From Epiperipatus broadwayi (Eukaryota; Onychophora; Udeonychophora; Euonychophora; Peripatidae): a stretch of 64,000 nucleotides of DNA. The stretch lies in the NCBI GenBank assembly GCA_028023455.1, contig JAQFVV010006549.1:622001-686000 (forward strand), given 5' to 3'. The notes beneath the pieces are model-generated. The model was not told the DNA's origin, did no database searches, and saw nothing but the letters and a program-made list of their open reading frames with translations. The translations under genes and the position numbers were made by a program. Positions 47,949-60,016 of this stretch are shown here, piece after piece (position 1 is the first letter of the stretch; each line of letters starts with the position of its first letter).

Positions 47949-50900
47949 CTTTTAACATATATATATATATATTGTAATGGAAGAGGCAGCCCATGATTGG
48001 GCAAGCTAAATGTAATGGAAACTATATGGTATTCCATTAAAATTAAAGAATGAAGAAAAACAAAATTATTCCAGTTATATTTAAATAAATTGTTTAAATG
48101 CCCTTCCAGCTAGCTATACATAAAACAAATCTAAAATCATGCAAAGCAATGAGATCTATCTTTATAATTTATTTTTAAAGATGATGTGAATAACTAATCA
48201 AATATATATATATATATATTAGAAACAAAGGGACTTCTACTAAATTCAAATATACACATCTAATTATGTAAATTTATGTATCTCTAAATATTTGAATGAA
48301 TAGTAATATGTATAAGTGATCTACAAACCAAATAATAAATGAAATATAAAATTATCTTTTATTATTTATAAATTCAATTAATTTCATAATAACTTTGGCA
48401 TTAAAAGAAAATAAGAATAATATAGTATCGCTCTTTTAAATAATTACAAAGGCATTATTTATAAAACAAATAGTACATCCTTTATTTTATGTTATAGTTC
48501 AACTTTAAATAATATTGATGTTTTAAATATAAATACAAAGAATAACTATATGTATATACTTGTAATAAGTATATATAGATTAAATATATAAAGACATATT
48601 TTTGCCTAACCATTATAATATAAATATAACAATTCATATATAACTTCAATCTATAAATTACATTTTAAGATTTTTAAATTATTTAAGATAATTGTCTGAA
48701 CATCTGTTATACGTCTAATATTATTATAAAACAAGATGCTTAAATTGACCACTTATAAAACGTTGTATTTTATAATAAAAAAAAAAAAAAAATAAATAAA
48801 AAAAAAAATATATCAATCTCAAAAGTATATTTATATATTACTCATACATATATAAAATTATTAAATACCTTTTTAAAGTTCATTTAGCTAATTTTCCTTT
48901 CCAAAAAGTTAATTTATTCCATGAGTTCTTTTATCCATTTACTTTTGATTATTAGAATGCATTCTATTGAAAGGCGAAGAAATTATTATATTAAAGAAAA
49001 TTGTTAATCCTTATATATATGCATATTTTATCCGTTTTAAAATTTCCTTCCTTTTAAAAAAAAATAAATAAACCAATTAAAATGTTAAATCCAGCATGTT
49101 AATTCCAATTACTTCCAAATTATGATTAAATTGATGATTATACATTTAAGATAGCTATATCTAGTTTCAACTCCAGACGCGACGAAATTTATACATTGAA
49201 TTTTTTTATTTAGTTGTTCCATTAAAAATTGCCTTGGAATAAATGAAAGCGATGATGCAGCCTCCTGGCTGCGATTCTTGATTAGCCTGCCATAATTTAT
49301 GTATTTACCATAAAATATATATATATTATTTCAGTATTTTGAAGAATAGTAAATTTTATAAAAATAGAGTGTAACAAAATTTTATCCTTCAGTTGTTTGT
49401 TCTATATCTATTCCAATAAAAAAAATATATATAATGGCTTCTTTATTGTTGTTGCTATCGTTCCATGCGCCAGCAGATACTATTTTAAAACTTATGTTAT
49501 ATATGTTCTCTTTTAAAACAATTAACATTAAAATAAAAATAAAATATCAAGTATATATATATAAAATATTAAATTGAAAATTTGACATCTTTAAAAATAT
49601 ACATAAATAATTATTTATTACATTTAGTAATCATTGCAAATAAAATAATTTTTTTAATCAACAATTTATATGTCCTTATTTATTTTAATAATTAAATGTT
49701 CATATTGATGTACTATCAATATATATAAATAAAATAATAACTTCAAATAATAACTATATTTAATAAACATAAAAGAAAAATTTAAATATTTCATATGTAA
49801 ACTTCAACTTAAAGAGATTTTTTTTTTTTAATAACAAATGACAAATTTTTAAAATATAAATATCGACTTATCGATATTTACAATATATATATAATAACAA
49901 TTTATTAGTCTTTAGATATTGGTTTTGTAAGCTGGTGTATGCTTCAACTGGAAACATTGTGTATGTTTTATTTTCATATATCAGTGCTTGGATTTTGTGC
50001 TGTCTATTTACTTACATTCTCTTTTTGAGTATATTAAGTAATTTGACAAATGACAGAACTTCCATGATTAGAGATTTGAGTGTTATTTTATCAGTGACCA
50101 ATTGGCCACAAAAATGTCTGGATGTGCTATTTTATTGTCTCTGTTTTTTCATTGTTCTAATTTGTTATGAAATGTTGATGTATGTCACCTAGTACTATTG
50201 CCAAAAGTGAATGTGCATTGTGTGCACCAAAATGCATAGAACATGAAAGTTGCTGCATGGACTGTAGGGGTGGACGCTCTGTGGAATGTGCTGATTCTAT
50301 CCTCTAGAGAGATGTTTGTTTGTCTGTATGTGTTAGTTATTTCATGCCAAATATTTTTTAATGCTGAGCAGTTGTTAATATACAATCTTGTTTTATTCAC
50401 TTGTCACTTTAAACGATGCGGTTTGTCATATCTTATTATAGAATCTTTTATATAGACACCCCTCATTAAAATAATATACTACTCTCTTATAGCTTTTTTC
50501 TAGTACCATTTATTGAATTATCTTGTAATCAATAAAACTGTGAAACTTTTTGTCATATTTATTGAATTTTCTGTTATTATTCACCTCATATTAATAATAA
50601 CATTGATTTTCATCAACTTCTGAAACCAGCTTCCACATCTAACATTTATCTTATATTGATGAACTTTATTCTGTGTTAAATAGTCTTATTTGCATGGAAG
50701 TGTCAAAGGTTTTCTATTTTCTATCTAAATTCTTTTTAAAATAAGAATTAAATAAATTGAGCGATATTTGGGATTAGCTAAAATAATTTGAAACAATTTT
50801 AATGATTCTTTTTCACTTTATTACAATATTTGTGATTCACTCAGTGCTATCAATTTTTGTAATTTAGATTGTGATACTGATTTTTAGGTTAATCAAACTT

Positions 50901-52907
50901 CATTTTCCATCACTGGAAATTCTTATGTATACAATATGTTATCAAAAATGTTTTGGTTTGAAGTGTTTGTGTTATAGCTTTTCAATATATTACATTCATA
51001 TCTGTTTTGATTTTTGGCATTCTCTTGAATCATCAAAAAGTCTTTGTTTTTTCAAGCATTTCAATGTGTTTTCAACTATTATTATAGTAATGCTTTTTGT
51101 TTTTACTGCTTTTCTCTTTGAAATTTTCTTATTTTGTTCACTTAACAAAATATTTATCTTTTATTTTTTTTCTTTATGATAGCCATTGTAGTTCCTTATT
51201 GTTATTTTTAGTTGTTTTAAATCACTTAAATTTCTTACTTGTATTTTTTCTTCAATTCCTACCACAGTTCTGGTTCACCAACAATTTTTCTAAAATATCA
51301 CTGGTTTTTGATGTTCATATTATGACTAAAATTTTAAACAAGCCTATAAAATATAGTATTTTTCCTGCAAATTTCACTTACAATTTACACATTAGTACTT
51401 TACAATAAGTTTTTAAACATCATTTGATTGTGGATTTGTTATTAGAATTTTTGATCACTGTGAATATTGTCTAGGATTTTTTATAAATTAGTTAAAAGGT
51501 TTGACTACTTGAATTACTTATTTTCTTTTTTTTATAACTTTAATGATTACTAAAATTATACTCTTATGGAAAGTTTGTTAACTTCTGCATTCATTTGTTT
51601 ATAAAAATTTAAATTTGTTTTGTAATAATATTTGAAATGGAGGTTCACATATGTCAAGGAAGCATTTATCAGATAATATTCATAGATAAGGTTTGCATTA
51701 ACTTAATTGTTTTTTTTTTATGAATTGGGTAAAAGGCAAAATGTAATTGCAATGGATGTTAAATTTTTTTTATCTGAAAAATTTTAATAAGCTAGACAAA
51801 ATATTCAAAATGTTACTTTTAATTAAAAGGTATATTTTTACATATTTAATGTATAGATACTAATTTTATATTGTAAAATTTATTTCATACTGTCTCTAGT
51901 TATATATATATCTTATTGATTAATTTATCATAATTTTAGATCCAAATATTTTCATCAACAATGACAGGTCTTAATCGCATACCTTACAATTTAATAATAA
52001 CAAGATTTCTATAAGAATTATCCGCATTGTTTATTTTAATGCTGGTTGATAAAAACAATAAATCTGAAGTAAAATTTTATTGATTCCCGTTTCTGGCAGT
52101 ATTTTATTAATTTATAGACAGACTTGCATGTTTATAGTTTAATATGTATCAAACAGATAAGTTATTTAAGAATGCTATTCATAAGAATTCAGAGAGTAAC
52201 TTGAATCTAATAATAATAATTGAAAATTATATGTATATATAAATTAATCATTAAAAAAATGATATGACAAAAAAAAAAAAGCTAAAAATTCTGAATCCAA
52301 ATTTTAACGTTTCCTTTAAAGCAAAAGTAAATATTACTTAAATTTTAAAAGCACTTTATTGATTTCTATTGTTGTTTTATATAAAGAATAAATGTAAAGT
52401 AAAATAGTTTGAAATACGTATTTTATAATAAAAATTATTTTATTGTAAGAACTATTATTTTTTTTACAGAAGAAGAAATGATTGCTTTATATTAAATAAA
52501 GAAATAAATTAATTTTCCTACAGAATCTTTAATCAGAATGTTGAAAAGGGATTTTTTAAAATAAATTAAATTAACAATTACTTTCAATTGCTACAATTAT
52601 ATATATATGTCAAAAAGGGTATTTTATATATAAAATAATTTTGAAAGTCAAATAAGTTTACCATAAGTTGGACAAATTATTAAGAAACTAATTATAAATT
52701 TATATATTTCAATACTAAATCAAATACGACCGTCATAATTATTTCAAACGTGTCATGGAGAATAAGATTCCGTCTAACATTAAAATAAAAGAAATAAATG
52801 TGTGCATTTGTATTAGTTGTATAACCATAAAAATGTTCAGGTCATTCAATAATTACACAAAACTCAATAAATAAATAAATGTTAAGATATTTATTATAGT
52901 ATTTACA
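47949..52907. other. AT-rich stretch, no supported gene
   Basis: Contains (TA)n at 48201-48220 and a mixed poly(A) tract at 48777-48809. A CpG-containing patch at 49175-49480 includes the hairpin GCAGCC-TCCT-GGCTGC at 49257-49272. Frames at 49935-51408 encode mostly hydrophobic, Phe/Leu-rich peptides as expected from T-rich DNA. No family was recognised. Confidence 0.45.
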
Positions 52908-53302
52908 ATAATAAGATGTAATTAATAATTTGTAAAGCACATACTCATTACCTAAGTAACATATATTAAGGCTATAACATTAAGACTATGCACCTAAAAT
53001 GCAACAGTAGGGACCTCTACAAATCTAAACATAAGATTATCGACTTTAAAGATAAGAGGGACCTCTACAAATCTAAACACAAGATTAACGACTTTAAAGA
53101 TAAGAGGGACCTCTACAAATCTAAACATAAGATTAACGACTTTAAAGATAAGAGGGACCTCTACAAATCTAAACACAAGATTAACGACTGAGACCATTCT
53201 TATCTTTTAATGTCATTAATCTAGTGTTTAGATTTGTAAAGGTCCCTACTGTTGCATTTTAGGTGCATAGTCTTAAGATTATAGCCTTAATAATAAGATG
53301 TA
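52908..53302. repeat. Fold-back with amplified 48-bp arm, flanked by 13-bp direct repeat
   Basis: The inverted arms start AAGGCTATAACATTAAGAC (52970) and end GTCTTAAGATTATAGCCTT (near 53289). They are diverged members of the CCTGTAGAGG family: GCAACAGTAGGGACCTCTAC matches that family's complement. The inner part of the left arm is repeated about four times in tandem with a 48-bp period (53010-53190). ATAATAAGATGTA occurs exactly at 52908-52920 and 53290-53302 and may be the target-site duplication. Because 48 is a multiple of three, both strands show false 67-codon repeat frames. Confidence 0.8.
53010..53190. repeat. 48-bp tandem repeat, about 4 copies
   Basis: Each unit starts GGGACCTCTACAAATCTAAA and contains GACTTTAAAGATAAGA. 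Units differ at one or two bases. Confidence 0.9.
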
Positions 53303-53309
53303 TATACAT

Positions 53310-55137
53310 TGTAAGTGCACATTTAAACCAACCACACAACCATTACCACCAACAATTGTCAAAAGCATATTATTGATTATAAGTTAATAAGTTTGTGTAA
53401 AATAGTCAGTTAAAATTATATTACTGACAATACTGATTTAAATGTACGCCAAACCCTTAAATGCAAGCAAGTAAAAATTTAATTTATTTGTCATATTAAC
53501 TATCCTCAATATTAAAGTTCATAAGTCATTACAATTGCAATTTGAGGAAGTTAATTAATTAAAGAACCCACCTTAATTTCATAAAGCTGATATTTTTAGC
53601 TCATGCTATAAGTTAGAAAAGAACAAATCATGTGTGACTAGGAAGTGATAAAACATCTGGGGAATCATCGTACAACCAAGAGTTTCTGATATGATTATCA
53701 TTTAAAATTAACATCCATTATGACCATGCTAACAAAAGATCTACAATATATTATTACAGTCAAGTAAAGAAATTATCTCACCACAGGAGAGATAGTTTAT
53801 AAAAGAGTCTGAGTCATCAATATTAAGATTCAGATGGTGACCAAAGATTATCCAATGGACCACCATTCAGTTCATACAAATAAACTTTCCCTAAAGGCAA
53901 AGATACTCGGACATTTTACAATGTGAACTACAAAACTTTGAACAATGGTTAGACTAACATCCCAAATTATATCTTTATATATTTTTTTATTTTTATTTCA
54001 CTTGTTAAATTGATTTTTTTTTTTTTTTTGAAACAGAGAATCAATCCATCCAACCATCAATTATGCTAGAGAGAGGGGATCCACCAATTCTTTTTTTTTA
54101 TTTTTCATTTAATAATAAAATTTAGATGCAGACTCCCAAACTTTCTTGCCAATAGATACATTAATCTACTGACTTGAAAGGTGAGACTTTACACTTATTC
54201 AATATTAAGCACTCACACTTTGACAATTACAATATTTTTTATATTTAATGTTTGTGTTCCATTAACATATGACTAAATCGTTGAATGATTGGTCTGTTCT
54301 ATCATGGATTTATATGATACCAGAATAGAAGGGGGGTTCAAAATAAAGAGCAACCTTCAACAAATTATAAAATATTATAGACAGAATCAGAAATTAATGA
54401 GCAACTGATGGTTGAAAATTTAGTTAGCAGAGCTAATTGTTAAAATATACATTTTTTTATTTTGTATTCAATGGAAAGTTGAAATTATTAAATTAGAATA
54501 GTGAATGGCTATCCTTCATAGTGATATGGGTTAGTAAATAATTAATGAACATAAGCAAAGGATGATCATGCCAGTCAGTAAATGTTAAATACATATACCA
54601 CTTTGTTATAAAAAATTATGAACAGTGATCATCATCAAAATTAATTTGTTAAATATTAAATATTAAATGAAATTAGTTGTTTGTTGTTAATTATTCTATT
54701 TTCCAATTAATCACACTATTTGCATATCTAATGCACACATTAGATATGGAGTAATCATACTTTGAAATAGATTACATGTATATTCTCCCTGAATTTTAAT
54801 TCTATGGCATAATGAGGATTAAGAAGGTGAAGTAAGGGAAGTTATGCATGTGAAAATTTCATCCCACTCAATCATTAATCATCATGGGACCACTTCCTAA
54901 AACTTAAATCATCAAATAACTTACTTGCCTTATCATGTGTAATGCTCTACCTGGAAGAGCAAATGGTGACCATAGTTAGGAGAATAGTTCATACATTACA
55001 TATGCCACTTAAATCTATGGGACTTTTAAATAAGAGCATGTTATCATAGAATTCATCCCATCACATATAGTGTGACCATTCATGGGGGCATAAATCACAT
55101 TTCCAATCTATTACATATAATATTCTGTCCCATTACA
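53310..55137 (+). mobile_element. 5' LTR of LTR retrotransposon E
   Basis: 1828 bp, from TGTAAGTGCACATTTAAACC to CCCATTACA, so it has TG...CA ends extended as TGTAA...TTACA. It matches 58160-60016 along its full length with moderate divergence, which suggests an old insertion. Long for an LTR. No clear promoter could be assigned. It starts 8 bp after the fold-back's flanking repeat. Confidence 0.85.
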
Positions 55138-55139
55138 TT

Positions 55140-55159
55140 TGGGTCCGAACCTTAGGGAC
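55140..55159 (+). promoter_or_regulatory. Primer-binding site of element E
   Basis: TGGGTCCGAACCTTAGGGAC begins two bases after the 5' LTR. With one missing base and a three-base insertion it matches the lysine-tRNA primer site TGGCGCCCGAACAGGGAC. Confidence 0.5.
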
Positions 55160-55521
55160 TCAAAATCATATGATTATTTCATGATGTGCTAATAATTTTA
55201 TATGTGATGAATAGAAACTAGACAAATCACAAACAGCAATAAATAGATACCAATAAAATAATCATGTAGTCAGCCAAATAAAGCACAAAATGAGATATAA
55301 AATAGCATATTAAAATAAATAAATGAAATGATAATCAAATAAAAATTACATCATAACTCATGTTGAATGTATGACAGTGGGAAAGTGTCTACAATGCCTG
55401 TTAAATTACTTGATATGCATAGAAAGAAATTAGTTTGAAATAAAATTGCATAAAGTTATTTTACAAAACCAATATAATACAACATAACATATATATTAAA
55501 TGATAACCAGAAGTAAAATGA

Positions 55522-56600
55522 AAATGATGGAACTAGAACCTAGTAAAGAAGTTAAAAAGGAAATTTAGGACAAAATCCAGGTTGAACAGATACAAAATCC
55601 TATTGGTGATAGCTTAGAAACTTCTACTCTTGAAAATATAATAGAACAGAATGTTGAAATATCTGGGGACACTATATTGAAAAATAATACACCCAAAGAA
55701 ACACTAATGAATACATAAAAAGAACAAGAAGACAGAACAGTCTCAAATGACTCCATTTTCAACCAATTGAATGATGATGATACAAAATTTGTTGACAAAT
55801 ATGACAAAACAAAATGGTGATCTCAAAATAGAAATGAAAAATGATATGACAAAACTATCATTAGATATGACACAGTAAATGAAAAACCAAAATGATTAAA
55901 AATAAAAATGAGATGATGAAAGTATCATCAGATATAAATCAGTAAACAAGTTATGAAAAAAACAAATGATGATTTTAAAATAGAAATGAAAAATGATATG
56001 ATGAAACTATCATTATATATGACACAAGAAATAAAAAAAGGTAAGGTTGAAAGAGATAAATATCAAATAAGGTTTATTGAAACTCAAAAAACAAATTGAA
56101 AACAGCATTGATAATTTGAAAATTGAATGCAGAAGAGATACCAAGGTCATTGAAACAACACAAACATGTGAAAACTCCAAAGTCATGTTGAAAATAAGTT
56201 CAAAACAATCCAAATATAAAATGATGAACCCATAAAACTCAAATAAAGTTAAATATTAAGGGTGTTATGGAAGATCCCAAGGCAATCAAAATTGACGAAT
56301 GTCTGGAATCATATTTGTGGTGACATTTATATTAAGGGTTAATATGAAATGGTTCTTAAGAATACTTTCCCTCAACTTCTTGATAGCTATCAGAATGGAA
56401 TGTTTCCATGTCATGCTAATTTTATAGAAAAAGAATATTATAGCTAAAATAAAACTGGGGAAACTCTAAATAATGTGACCACATTCGACTGTCTTAAATC
56501 TTATTCAATATATTCCAAGGGTCTCTACAATGAAAGAGATTGTTTCAATAGAAAGCTCAGTCAATGAATGGTACTTGAAATTAAAATAAAATAAAAAGGT
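55522..56600 (+). pseudogene. Gag-like coiled-coil remnant of element E
   Basis: Plus-strand traces of a lysine/glutamate-rich protein with many stops. It starts near MKMMELEPSKEVKKE, then reads LENIIEQNVEISGDTI, then three imperfect repeats of the type KNDMTKLSLDMTQ (around 55835, 55905 and 55990). After that come coiled-coil-like segments and, near 56460, TGETLNNVTTFDCLKSY. The position just after the PBS and the composition suggest gag. I saw no clear zinc knuckle, and the family assignment is uncertain. Confidence 0.35.
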
Positions 56601-56978
56601 GTAATCCATCACTTTGTGTTTATAGTGATGATAAAGGTAATGCTAATGATAGGAAAAGAAGAAATTATAAGAAGACCATACCATTGGTAATATTCCAATA
56701 AATACCAAATACTGGCATAGTCATTACCATCCATACAAAATGGAAAGTTTCGATTGCAAATAAAGTTCAATTAAGGGCTACTGATCATTTTATCTGATAT
56801 AAAGATACCATTTTGAAATGCATCACTTTGATTTAATAAGATATTTATTTCATAAATATCACAACAGACTTAAAGTATAAGCTGTAATATTAAATAGTAT
56901 CAACCTAATATTCCACTACATTGATTAAATAATTACAGAAGAGATTGCTTGGACCATCAAGTTAGGTCATGTATTATT

Positions 56979-56979
<1 letters not shown>

Positions 56980-57027
<48 letters not shown>

Positions 57028-57030
57028 TAT
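56980..57030. repeat. (TA)n microsatellite
   Basis: About 25 TA units with one interruption near 57021, inside element E and directly next to the palindrome that follows. Confidence 0.95.
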
Positions 57031-57090
57031 AATACATTTAGTTGAAATATATATATATATATATATATATATATTTCAACTAAATGTATT
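57031..57090. repeat. Perfect 60-bp palindrome
   Basis: AATACATTTAGTTGAAATAT at the left edge is exactly reverse-complementary to the right edge, and the TA-repeat centre also pairs. This gives 30-bp arms with no mismatch and no spacer. Confidence 0.9.
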
Positions 57091-58150
57091 GCATTCTAAA
57101 TATGTTAAACATATATCTATGCCCAACAAAGAAGCAAAAATGAATTACATCCCCAAAACTATATAATACATATGAAGGCCCATTTACCTTTATTAAGTTT
57201 ACAAATATAAATGCCTAATAAGCCTATAATAAAAATAAACCTAAAAGATTATGATCCAAAATATGGAAACCAAATTACTAGAAACAAAATAATCCAAAAT
57301 TTTTTGATGTAAGTAAATCTTATTAAGACTAAACAAAAATCCACAAAATGTAAATTTAAATTCATATAAGGAATCATTCAGATTAGGATTAATCAATTTG
57401 AAGGATGAATGTGTTAAGGAGGATAATACACAACATAGAACTGGTCTCAAAATATATTTGAGAAATGAACTCTTGGAGATAAATCATAGCTTTATTTCTA
57501 GAACCCATAATGAATATCATTATCATGAAAATGGAGTCTGATGACTTTAACAAGTTGTTCCATTCAGAAGTGCATGACAACTAACATGTTTAATGGATGC
57601 CAGAGAAAATTCAATCAGTTGCAAGGTTAAAGAGCAAGATCAGCACCATTACACAGACCTATAGGTTAGCTAAAAGAAAATTTAGCTGCATATAATCAGA
57701 TCTTCAACTATATAAGCCTTTGTTATACCATCCTAGAAATAATAAATATAATCTTAAGTGACTAAGATCTAATAGCACCAAATATGTTAGCAAAGACACA
57801 TTGTGTAAAAAAATACATATATACTCCTGAAAGTGAAACAAAAGCAAGTAATCAAAATTCTACTTCTACATTATAGGCCAATAATTGCACACCAATTTTG
57901 GGGCAAGATTTTTTTGGAAAAAGGAAAATAAAAAAATATTTCAAGGGAATGAAGCTAAAAACAAAATAAACATACCTCAACCTTATTATAACAACTATTG
58001 ACCACACTCACAAAATACCTATTGATCGAGAAAAAGATCGAATAGAGGCATGAAATGCTACTAAAGAGTGAAATACATAATAAAAACAAAACTAAATTAA
58101 ACCATCAATTTAGAATTAAAATAAATATATTTATTTTAATCTCTTAAATA
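57091..58150. other. 3' interior of element E, no recognisable coding
   Basis: Scattered short frames such as LKDECVKEDNTQHRTGLKIY near 57400 have protein-like composition, but no retroviral enzyme motif could be identified. Confidence 0.4.
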
Positions 58151-58159
58151 GGAGGGAAA
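58151..58159 (+). promoter_or_regulatory. Polypurine tract of element E
   Basis: GGAGGGAAA lies directly before the TG of the 3' LTR, in the place where second-strand DNA synthesis is primed in LTR retrotransposons. Confidence 0.7.
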
Positions 58160-60016
58160 TGTAAGGGCACATTTAAACTGACAACATAAACATTACCATC
58201 AACAATCGTCAATAGCATATTATTGATTATAAATTAATAAGTTTGTCTAAAATTGTCAATTAAAATTATATTATTGAAAAACAAAAAAAAAGTCTAAAAT
58301 TATATTATTAACAATACTGATTTATATGTATGCTAAACCCTTAAATGCAAGTAAGTAAAAATCTTGAAAAACAAAAGAAAGAAATCATAAATGTTAAGGT
58401 TTTTTGAGTTTGTTAACATCCAGCATAAAATTCTATAAAGATCAAAATGACATCAACAATGAAAGCAAAGCACAAACTTAAAACTCATGCATCAATAAAT
58501 AAAACATAAGACAATATAGAAGACTTGGGTTCTTTTTTTTAAAAAAGGAAGGCAAATAAATTACATCATCAAGAAAAGTTACTTGATAAATTCTTAAAAA
58601 CAATTTATTTTTCAAATTAACTATTTTCAATATTAAAGTTCATAAGCCACTATAATTGCAATTTGAGGAAGTTGATTAAAGAACTCACCTTAATTCCATA
58701 AAGCTTATATTTTTAACCGAAATTATAAGCTAGAAAAAAAAACAAATCATTCATGCAAAGGAACTTTTCTAAAGGCAAAGATACTCAGACATTTCACAGT
58801 GTGACTACAAGACTTTGAATTATGGTGAAACTTCACTCAATTAACTTTCCAAATTATATTTTTATAAAAATTTTTTATTCTTATTTCACTTGTAAATTGG
58901 TCTCTTTCTTTTGAAACAGAGAGATAATTCATCCAACCATCAATTATTCTAAAGGGAAGGGAGTTACCAATTTAATTTTTTTATTTTTCATTTAATAATA
59001 AAATTTAGATACAGACTCCTGAACTTATTTGCCAATTGATACATTAGTCTACTGACTTGAAAGGTGAGACTTTACTCTTAAGCGATATTAAGTGCTCACA
59101 CTTTGACAGTTACAATATTTTTTTATGTTCAATATTTGTCTTCAATTAATTTAATTATTAATTATTCAGAATATATGACTAAACTCTTGAATGATTGGTC
59201 TGTTCTATCATGAATTTATATGACACCACAATAGAAGGGGGTTTAAAATATAAGAGCAAGTTTCAACAAATTATAAAATATGGATAGACAGATCAGAAAT
59301 TAATGACAACTAATGGTAGAAATTTTAGCTACCAAAGCTAATTGTTAAAATATAGGTTGTTTGTTTATAATGTATTCGATGCAAAGTTGAAATTATTAAA
59401 TTAGAATGGTGAATGAGCATTCTTCATAAAAATCAAAAGTGTGGATTAGTAAATAATTAAGGAACACAAATGAAGGATGATCATGCCTTCACAATCATTA
59501 AATGTTAAATACATACATCACTTTGTTATAAAAAAATTATGAACAGTGATCATCAAAACTAATTTGTTAATTTGATCACACTATATGCATATCCAATGCA
59601 TGCATTAGATATGGAATAATCATATTTTGAAATAGAGGACATGTACATTCTCCCTGAGTTTGAACTCTGGGACACAATGAGAATCAAGAAGAAGTGAGTA
59701 AGGGAAGTTATGCAAATATGAATTCCATCCCACTCAATCGTTAATCATCATGGAACCACTTTCTAAAACTTAAATAAATCATCAAAAACTCACTTTCCTT
59801 ATCACATGGAATGCCCTACCTGGAAGACCAAGTGAGCAATCATAGTTAAATACACTTCTCAAGTAGAATAGTTCATCCATTACATATGCCACTCAAATCT
59901 GTGGAGCTCTTAAATAAGAGCATGGCAGTATAGATTTCATCCTATCACATATGATGTGACCAATCATGGGGCATATGTCACATTTCCAATCTATTACATA
60001 TGACCATCCCATTACA
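58160..60016 (+). mobile_element. 3' LTR of LTR retrotransposon E
   Basis: 1857 bp, from TGTAAGGGCACATTTAAACT to CCCATTACA, homologous to 53310-55137. Differences include small insertions (for example an extra AACAAAAAAAAAGTCTAAAAT block near 58280 and about 150 bp around 58360-58560) and deletions. Confidence 0.85.

Larger units (their letters stand above)
53310..60016 (+). mobile_element. LTR retrotransposon E, decayed
   Basis: Complete structure of 6.7 kb: 5' LTR, primer-binding site, about 3-kb interior, polypurine tract and 3' LTR. The interior carries only gag-like traces and no RT, integrase or protease motif, so the element was probably non-autonomous or is very decayed. Flanking bases (TACAT before, ATATA after) do not give a clean target duplication. 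The PBS suggests a lysine-tRNA-primed, Ty3/gypsy-like origin, but this is an inference. Confidence 0.8.

Noticed and set aside
47337-48037. Minus-strand frames over Penelope copy 2
   Set aside because: Antisense shadows of the GIY-YIG coding region and its 3' trailer.
49935-51408. Several hydrophobic frames that look like membrane proteins
   Set aside because: T-rich DNA gives Phe/Leu/Ile-rich frames by chance; overlapping frames are equally hydrophobic and no splice or family signal is present.
53010-53190. CRISPR-like regular repeat array
   Set aside because: Units are directly contiguous with no unique spacers, in a eukaryotic repeat setting.
52988-53197. Repetitive frames on both strands (RDLYKSKHKI-type and its shadow)
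   Set aside because: A 48-bp tandem repeat inside a palindromic element; the open frame follows from the unit length being a multiple of three.
56969-57166. Frame with YI repeats inside element E
   Set aside because: It translates the (TA)n tract and the palindrome and is not a gene.
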